Shown: piece by piece, positions 59,552 through 64,000 of the stretch | Position numbering within the stretch: position 1 is the stretch's first letter | Layout of the letters: each line of letters begins with the position of its first letter | Assembly (NCBI RefSeq): GCF_030264295.1 | Contig: NZ_CP127173.1 | Coordinates: 627,501-691,500, forward strand | Source: Amycolatopsis nalaikhensis | GTDB lineage: Bacteria; Actinomycetota; Actinomycetes; Mycobacteriales; Pseudonocardiaceae | DNA length: 64,000 bases | Reading direction: 5' to 3' | The notes under the pieces: model-generated | Database searches by the model: none | The model's input: the letters and a program-made list of their open reading frames with translations, nothing else | Told to the model about the DNA's origin: nothing | Made by a program: the position numbers and the translations under genes

Positions 59552-60796
59552 TTAACGGTGGCGCCGGCCGTGGGCGACCGCCCCGCCGCTGCCCAGGACC
59601 AGGATCAACGCCGTGAGGCCCCACCGGCGTTTCTCCTTGGTCCGCTCTCCCGCGTCCTCCGCCACCGGCTGCGGTTTCTCCGCCGGACGCGCGTGCGGGA
59701 CCGCCTTGGGCACCGTCGGCTTCGGGGACCCCGGCGTCGGCGTGACCACCGGGGTCGGGGTCGGCGCGGGAGTCGGGGCCAGCGCCACCGGCTGTTCCAC
59801 CGGCGGCGGCTGCGACGGCGGAGGCGGCTCCGGGGTCGGCGTCGGAGCCGAGGTAGGCGGCGTGGTGGGTGTGGTCGGCGTGGGCGAAGGAGACGGCGAG
59901 GACGTGGGCGGCGGCGTCGCTGCCACGTAGCACCCGGCCGCGTCGCCGCTCACCAGAGGCGGCCCGGTGGCCACTTCGACGGCCGGGCCCGAACCGTCGC
60001 GGGGCAGGCGGTAGGTGATACTGCGGAGGCCGTCGCGGTTGGCCGTCGCATAGATCGCGTCGGGAGCGAGCACCAAAGACCCGTACGCGCCGCCGTGCGG
60101 GAAACGCAGGTCCGGCACTGCAGCCACCTTGCCCGTCGCCGGGTCGAGGGTGACCACCGAACCGTCGCCGCGCGTGGTGGTCGAAACGCCGTAGAGCAAG
60201 CCGGAAGGCGGGTCGTACGCGAAGTCGTCGACCGCGGCCGCGAGGGTGACCGGCCGCAGGGCCGTCCGGTGCACCACCCGCACGTAGTCCGCGCTCGCCG
60301 GGTCGATGTCCACTGTGTACAGATCGCTGTTCTGCCGGACGTACCAGCGGTTCCCGGCGATCGCGCCCGCGGTGGCGCCGGCGACCTGGCTCCACACCGG
60401 ACGCCGGGCGCCCGCGCGGCCGATCACGCCCAGGTCGGTCACGGTCCCGGCCGCGTCGATCCGGACGGCGTGCGCGCCGTGGTCGTAGCGGCCGAGGCGG
60501 GTGCCGTCCGCGACGCCGTACACGACGTCCTGCTCGGCCGAGTACCCCATCGCGTTGATCCAGAACCCGGCCTGGGACAGGCGTTTCGTGGTCCCGCCCG
60601 GCAGGTCCAGCAGCCGCAACGTCGTCGGCGCGCCGGCCCGCTGGTTCTCCGCCTGCAGGATCGTGCAGCCACCAGGCTCGTCGGCCGCCGGGTGCTTCGA
60701 CGACGCCGGGGCGAGCCAGCCCGTCGCCGCCAAGGCCGCCGATACCGCCGCGGCCACGCCGAGCATCGCCGCCCAGCGGGCCCGCGCGCCGGTCAA
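59552..60796 (-). CDS. DUF6923-like secreted propeller protein with Pro/Thr stalk and C-terminal anchor
   Basis: 414 residues. A TTG start overlaps the upstream stop (TTGA). A membrane segment/signal (MLGVAAAVSAALAATGWL) is followed by a propeller-like domain, LRLLDLPGGTTKRLSQAGFWINAMGYSAEQDVVYGV, VDDFAYDPPSGLLYGVSTT and PHGGAYGSLVLAPDAIYATAN. Then comes a stalk of Pro/Thr/Ser (about residues 275-370), a charged stretch and a C-terminal helix (WGLTALILVLGSGGAVAHG) ending in RRHR, a surface anchor. It is a cell-surface protein with unknown ligand. An ATG start ten residues later is possible. Confidence 0.75.
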   Translation of the reverse strand: MTGARARWAAMLGVAAAVSAALAATGWLAPASSKHPAADEPGGCTILQAENQRAGAPTTLRLLDLPGGTTKRLSQAGFWINAMGYSAEQDVVYGVADGTRLGRYDHGAHAVRIDAAGTVTDLGVIGRAGARRPVWSQVAGATAGAIAGNRWYVRQNSDLYTVDIDPASADYVRVVHRTALRPVTLAAAVDDFAYDPPSGLLYGVSTTTRGDGSVVTLDPATGKVAAVPDLRFPHGGAYGSLVLAPDAIYATANRDGLRSITYRLPRDGSGPAVEVATGPPLVSGDAAGCYVAATPPPTSSPSPSPTPTTPTTPPTSAPTPTPEPPPPSQPPPVEQPVALAPTPAPTPTPVVTPTPGSPKPTVPKAVPHARPAEKPQPVAEDAGERTKEKRRWGLTALILVLGSGGAVAHGRRHR

Positions 60797-61557
60797 GCCA
60801 GCCTTTCCAGCGCCGAGGTGAACGCCTCCGGCGGCACCCGCGCGCCGCCGCTGAACGGGTTCTGCAGCTGGTAGATCGCGAACAGCAGCAACGTGATCGT
60901 GCCGGCCAGCGTCGAGACGATGATGATGTGCGCGGCGAGCCGGGTGCCGCCGAACAGGTTGGGCAGCAGGATCGCGGTGATCAGGCTGCCGAGGATCAGC
61001 GCGAACCAGACGACCGCGCCGACCCCGCCGCCCCCGGCGTTGGCCAGCCGCTGCTGGCGGGCCTGGTACACCGCCCAGAGCTGGTCGCTGGCCTCGGTCT
61101 TGCGGTCGATCTGCCAGTCGCCGTCGGCCTCGGCCGCCGCGACGGCCTGGCGCATCTGGTCCAGCTGCGTCCAGCCGTTGGCGGGGAGCTCGCCGCCGTC
61201 GGCCAGGCGCGGCCACTCCCGCTGCTCGACGGTCTGCGCGTAGGCGACGGCGAGCTGGTGCACCCGGTCCTTCGTCTCGCCCGGCAGCGCGTCGGCCGCC
61301 CAGGTCGCCGCGACCAGGCTGTCGGCCTCGGTCTGCGCGTCCTGGCTCGCCGAGCCCACCGAGTCGAACAGCGAGATGAGGACGAACGCGACGAGCACCG
61401 CGTGCAGCCCGCCGACGATGGTGAACACCTGGCCCGCCGCGTCGTTGTTGTCGGGCCTGCCCTCGTCCCAGCCGAACCGGCGGACCAGGTACGCGATCAC
61501 GCCCCCGACGAGGGCCGCGCCGGCCACCCAGAGACCGCCGGCCACGAAGATGTTCAT
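60793..61557 (-). CDS. DUF4239 (bestrophin-like) membrane protein
   Basis: 254 residues, four membrane helices: N-terminal WVAGAALVGGVIAYLVRRF and FTIVGGLHAVLVAFVLISLF, and C-terminal VVWFALILGSLITAILLPNLF and HIIIVSTLAGTITLLLFAIYQL. A long helical extracellular or cytoplasmic middle (SASQDAQTEADSLVAATWAADAL) separates them, the pattern of DUF4239 proteins. Ion-channel activity is suggested only by the family name. It ends in the TTGA overlap with the next gene. ATG after AAAGGACG. Confidence 0.82.
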   Translation of the reverse strand: MNIFVAGGLWVAGAALVGGVIAYLVRRFGWDEGRPDNNDAAGQVFTIVGGLHAVLVAFVLISLFDSVGSASQDAQTEADSLVAATWAADALPGETKDRVHQLAVAYAQTVEQREWPRLADGGELPANGWTQLDQMRQAVAAAEADGDWQIDRKTEASDQLWAVYQARQQRLANAGGGGVGAVVWFALILGSLITAILLPNLFGGTRLAAHIIIVSTLAGTITLLLFAIYQLQNPFSGGARVPPEAFTSALERLA

Positions 61558-61962
61558 CCACGTCCTTTCCCACCGGGCGCATTCACGCCGGAGGGCCCAA
61601 GTTAGCCACCCATTTCCGGTCGGACAACCGGCGAATGCGGAATTCATCCGGGTGGCCTCACCTGCGGCCCCGCCGTCGCCGGTTCGGCGCAGTTATCGGC
61701 CTCACGAGGGCTTCCGCCGTCTCCCGGGGCGACCGCTTATTCCCCTTCTGAGCTGGGAACTTCCCGACCGGGTGACGGCCGGGCACCCGGGGTCACCACC
61801 GCACGGGCCCGGCGTCCCGGAATGCCCGGTCGGCGATCAGGTGAATCGTCCGGTGACCCGATCGTGGCATTGTGTGCACGGCCGCCGTTGCTATGTTGAA
61901 TTCGCGGCTTCGGAATAACCGCGTCAAATTGGGTAAACGAGCGAATGATGGGTGGTTTCGCT
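61558..61962. promoter_or_regulatory. Divergent promoter region of the DUF4239 and encapsulin genes
   Basis: About 400 bases without a gene. The stretch 61870-61945 is A+T-richer (TGCTATGTTGAATTCG, GTCAAATTGGGTAAACG) and probably carries the encapsulin promoter. No strong inverted repeat was seen. An in-frame ATG at 61945 is an alternative encapsulin start. Confidence 0.4.
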
Positions 61963-63366
61963 GTGACTGTCACCGACCCGGTGGATGCCGAGCAGGCGCC
62001 CTCGAGCCTGGGCCGGGCCGCGGCCCGGACACTGGCCACCACGACCAAGTCGGTCCCGCAGATGCAGGGCATCTCCTCCCGCTGGCTGCTCAAACTGCTG
62101 CCCTGGGTCGAAGTCTCCGGCGGCGCCTACCGCGTCAACCGCCGCCTCTCCTACGCCGTGGGCGATGGCCGCGTCACCTTCACCACCACCGGCACCGACG
62201 TCCGCGTCATCCCACCCGAACTCGGCGAACTCGCCCCCCTGCGCGGCTACGACGACGAAGACGTCCTGGCTGAGCTGGCGGGCCGGTTCACCCAGCACGA
62301 ATACGCCCCCGGCGACGCCCTGGTCGAATTCGGCTCCCCCGCCGACCAGGTCTTCCTCATCGCCCACGGCAAAATCACCAAAACCGGCACCGGCGCCTAC
62401 GGCGACCAAACCGTCCTCGGCACCCTCGCCGACGGCGACCACTTCGGCGAAACCGCCCTGGTCGACCCCGACGGCATCTGGGAATTCACCGCCAAAGCCG
62501 TCACCACCTGCACCGTCCTCACCCTCCCCCGCACCGCCTTCGACGACCTCCTCACCCGCTCCGACACCCTCCAAGCCCATCTCGACCGCTACCGGGCCCG
62601 CGGCTCCGCGGCCAGCAACGACCACGGCGAAGCCGAGATCTCCCTCGCCTCCGGCCACGACGGCGAACCCGTCCTGCCCGCCACCTTCGTCGACTACGAA
62701 GCCCAACCGCGGGAATACGAACTCTCCGTCGCCCAAACCGTCCTCCGCGTCCACTCCCGCGTCGCCGACCTCTACAACCAGCCCATGAACCAGATCGAAC
62801 AACAACTCCGCCTCACCATCGAAGCCCTCCGCGAACGCCAAGAACACGAACTGATCAACAACCCCGACTTCGGGCTCCTGCACAACGCCGACTTCGCCCA
62901 GCGCATCCCCACCCGCACCGGCCCACCCACCCCCGACGACCTCGACGAACTCCTCACCCTGGTCTGGAAAGACCCCGCCTTCTTCCTCGCCCACCCTGCC
63001 ACCATCGCCGCCTTCGGCCGCGAATGCACCAAAGCCGGCCTCTACCCCGACGCCGTCGACCTCGGCGGCCACCACGTCCCCGCCTGGCGCGGCATCCCCC
63101 TCCTGCCCTGCAACAAAATCCCCGTCACCGACACCCGCACCAGCTCCATCCTGCTCATGCGCACCGGCGAACACACCCAAGGCGTCGTCGGCCTCCACCA
63201 AACCGGCCTCCCCGACGAATACCAACCCGGCCTCAACGTCCGCTTCATGGGCATCAACGACCAAGCCCTCATCTCCTACCTCGTCTCCGCCTACTACTCC
63301 GCCGCCGTCCTCGTCCCCGACGCCCTCGCCATCCTCGACAACGCCGAACTCGGCCGGGAGGGGTAA
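61963..63366 (+). CDS. Family 2B encapsulin shell protein with cyclic-nucleotide-binding-like insertion (first copy)
   Basis: 467 residues from a GTG after GGGTGG (ATG at 61945 is an alternative). [46 protein letters not shown] and the C-terminal [34 protein letters not shown] are family 2 encapsulin (HK97-like) features. Residues about 85-200 form a cNMP-binding-like domain ([35 protein letters not shown]) that defines family 2B. Subunits should assemble a nanocompartment around a terpene cyclase or similar cargo. The stop overlaps the ATG of the small ORF at 63366. Codon choice (CTC, CCC, GAA, AAA, CAA) differs from neighbours. Confidence 0.9.
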   Translation: MTVTDPVDAEQAPSSLGRAAARTLATTTKSVPQMQGISSRWLLKLLPWVEVSGGAYRVNRRLSYAVGDGRVTFTTTGTDVRVIPPELGELAPLRGYDDEDVLAELAGRFTQHEYAPGDALVEFGSPADQVFLIAHGKITKTGTGAYGDQTVLGTLADGDHFGETALVDPDGIWEFTAKAVTTCTVLTLPRTAFDDLLTRSDTLQAHLDRYRARGSAASNDHGEAEISLASGHDGEPVLPATFVDYEAQPREYELSVAQTVLRVHSRVADLYNQPMNQIEQQLRLTIEALRERQEHELINNPDFGLLHNADFAQRIPTRTGPPTPDDLDELLTLVWKDPAFFLAHPATIAAFGRECTKAGLYPDAVDLGGHHVPAWRGIPLLPCNKIPVTDTRTSSILLMRTGEHTQGVVGLHQTGLPDEYQPGLNVRFMGINDQALISYLVSAYYSAAVLVPDALAILDNAELGREG

Positions 63367-63530
63367 TGCCCGAGCCCGTCACGCCCCCGCGCACCCCCGA
63401 CCGCGAGCCACCGCGTCCCGGCACCGGCCTGCCCGCGTCGGCGTTCGGCCCGACCGGGCTGGGCACCACCGCCGCCCGGGTCGTCCCCCGGCCACCCGCC
63501 GGCGCACCTGATCGGCAGGCGAAACCGTGA
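63366..63530 (+). CDS. 54-residue Pro-rich peptide with GPTGLGT motif between two encapsulin genes
   Basis: ATG overlaps the first shell gene's stop (TAATG), and its TGA overlaps the GTG start of the second shell gene (GTGA). The peptide is Pro/Arg-rich and disordered: [20 protein letters not shown], then [20 protein letters not shown], and a short tail. The GPTGLGT string (residues 28-34) resembles the conserved motif in the disordered N-terminal extension of 2-methylisoborneol synthase, the known family 2B cargo (from memory). It could be a free targeting peptide, shell-pore ligand or relic of a cargo gene. The double overlap supports translation as part of the operon. Confidence 0.7.
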   Translation: MPEPVTPPRTPDREPPRPGTGLPASAFGPTGLGTTAARVVPRPPAGAPDRQAKP

Positions 63531-64000
63531 CCACCACCGAAGAAACGACGTCGCTGCAGCTGTCCCTGAGCGTCACGGCGGCGCGGACGCTGACCACGAC
63601 CACCAAGACCCCGCCGCAGATGCGCGGCATCAGCACGCGCTGGCTGCTGTCCCAGCTGCCGTGGGTCGAGGTCCCGGCGGGCAGCTACCGCGCCAACCGC
63701 CGCCTGACCTACACCGTCGGCGACGGCAAGCTTTCCTTCTACAACACCGGAGCCCGCGTCCAGGTCGTCCCCGCCGAACTCACCGAGCTCGCCCTGCTGC
63801 GCGACTTCGGCGACGAACAGGCCCTCGGCGCGCTCGCGGACGCGTTCGAGCAACGCGAGTACGAACGCGGTGACACGATCACCACGGCCGGTGCGCCCGT
63901 CGACACGCTGATCCTGGTGGCCCACGGCAAGATCACCCGCCACCGTCCGGGCCCGTACGGTGACGACCTCCTGCTGGGCACCGCCACCGACGGCGACCAC
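63527..64000 (+). CDS. Family 2B encapsulin shell protein (second copy, cut by the right edge)
   Basis: 158 residues visible from a [50 protein letters not shown] and the start of the cNMP-binding-like insertion ([25 protein letters not shown]) closely follow the first copy. The two would form a mixed or alternative shell. The C-terminal part and the expected cargo gene lie beyond the window. Codon use is closer to the rest of the window than that of the first copy. Confidence 0.88.
   Translation, partial: MTTTEETTSLQLSLSVTAARTLTTTTKTPPQMRGISTRWLLSQLPWVEVPAGSYRANRRLTYTVGDGKLSFYNTGARVQVVPAELTELALLRDFGDEQALGALADAFEQREYERGDTITTAGAPVDTLILVAHGKITRHRPGPYGDDLLLGTATDGDH

Overview
The window reads as chromosomal DNA of a high-GC actinomycete, most likely a Pseudonocardiaceae member close to Amycolatopsis. 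That assignment is an inference. It rests on strong third-position GC bias, GTG/TTG starts, an XRE/DUF397/DUF574 locus, an AfsR-type SARP, a DasR-type box in front of a chitinase, IS5-family elements and family 2B encapsulins. No rRNA, tRNA or CRISPR array was seen.

Layout. 1-3.1 kb: phenylacetate catabolism (paaZ divergent from paaI-paaK-paaR) with two ACCG-N6-CGGT-type operators. 3.1-9.7 kb: two regulators (a TetR and a frameshifted AraC), an AlkZ-like DNA glycosylase, then a Baeyer-Villiger monooxygenase translationally coupled to a cholesterol-oxidase-like GMC enzyme. 9.7-13.8 kb: secreted GH18 chitinase and the Tex RNA-binding protein. 13.8-18.7 kb: small unknown proteins and a WhiJ-like locus (DUF397, XRE, DUF574 methyltransferase) behind an A+T-rich, GAATATTC-rich control region. 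18.7-25.3 kb: a coupled hydratase / F420-type oxidoreductase / acyl-CoA dehydrogenase operon, a DEAD-box helicase, an acyl-ACP desaturase and a DUF1761 protein. 25.4-28.2 kb: sulfonate/nitrate-type ABC transporter. 28.5-31.9 kb: TetR repressor with three tandem operators controlling a FAD monooxygenase gene that is split by an IS5-type element. 31.9-40.1 kb: QueA-like enzyme plus SDR, NCS1 permease, orphan histidine kinase, S53 protease and ROK repressor. 40.2-44.4 kb: GH63-like, GH105 and GH28 enzymes. 44.7-50.7 kb: TetR (frameshifted), PhoD (frameshifted), an SH3b secreted protein and a 980-residue SARP. 50.9-57.9 kb: a second SH3b secreted protein, FAD oxidase, GH88 hydrolase, an intact IS5-type element, DUF4396 membrane protein and an orphan sugar-binding lipoprotein. 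57.9-61.6 kb: three coupled surface/secreted proteins. 62-64 kb: tandem family 2B encapsulin shell genes with a 54-codon ORF wedged between them.

The most striking system is at the right edge. Two encapsulin genes overlap, start to stop, with a tiny Pro-rich ORF carrying a GPTGLGT string. That string resembles the one in the disordered N-terminal extension of 2-methylisoborneol synthases, which are the cargo of family 2B shells. The ORF could be a free-standing targeting peptide, adaptor or relic. A second candidate system is the SARP regulator: near-identical TGTACG-N5-TGTACGCC boxes precede two SH3b-domain secreted-protein genes on either side of it.

The window is also rich in intergenic palindromes: two 46-bp perfect palindromes sharing a GTCGTGAGTG end, GAAGGCCAC hairpins, and two arrays of a 30-bp unit between CAAGCGCCCCAA arms. 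Four otherwise conserved genes each carry a one-base frameshift, so assembly error should be excluded before any is called a pseudogene.
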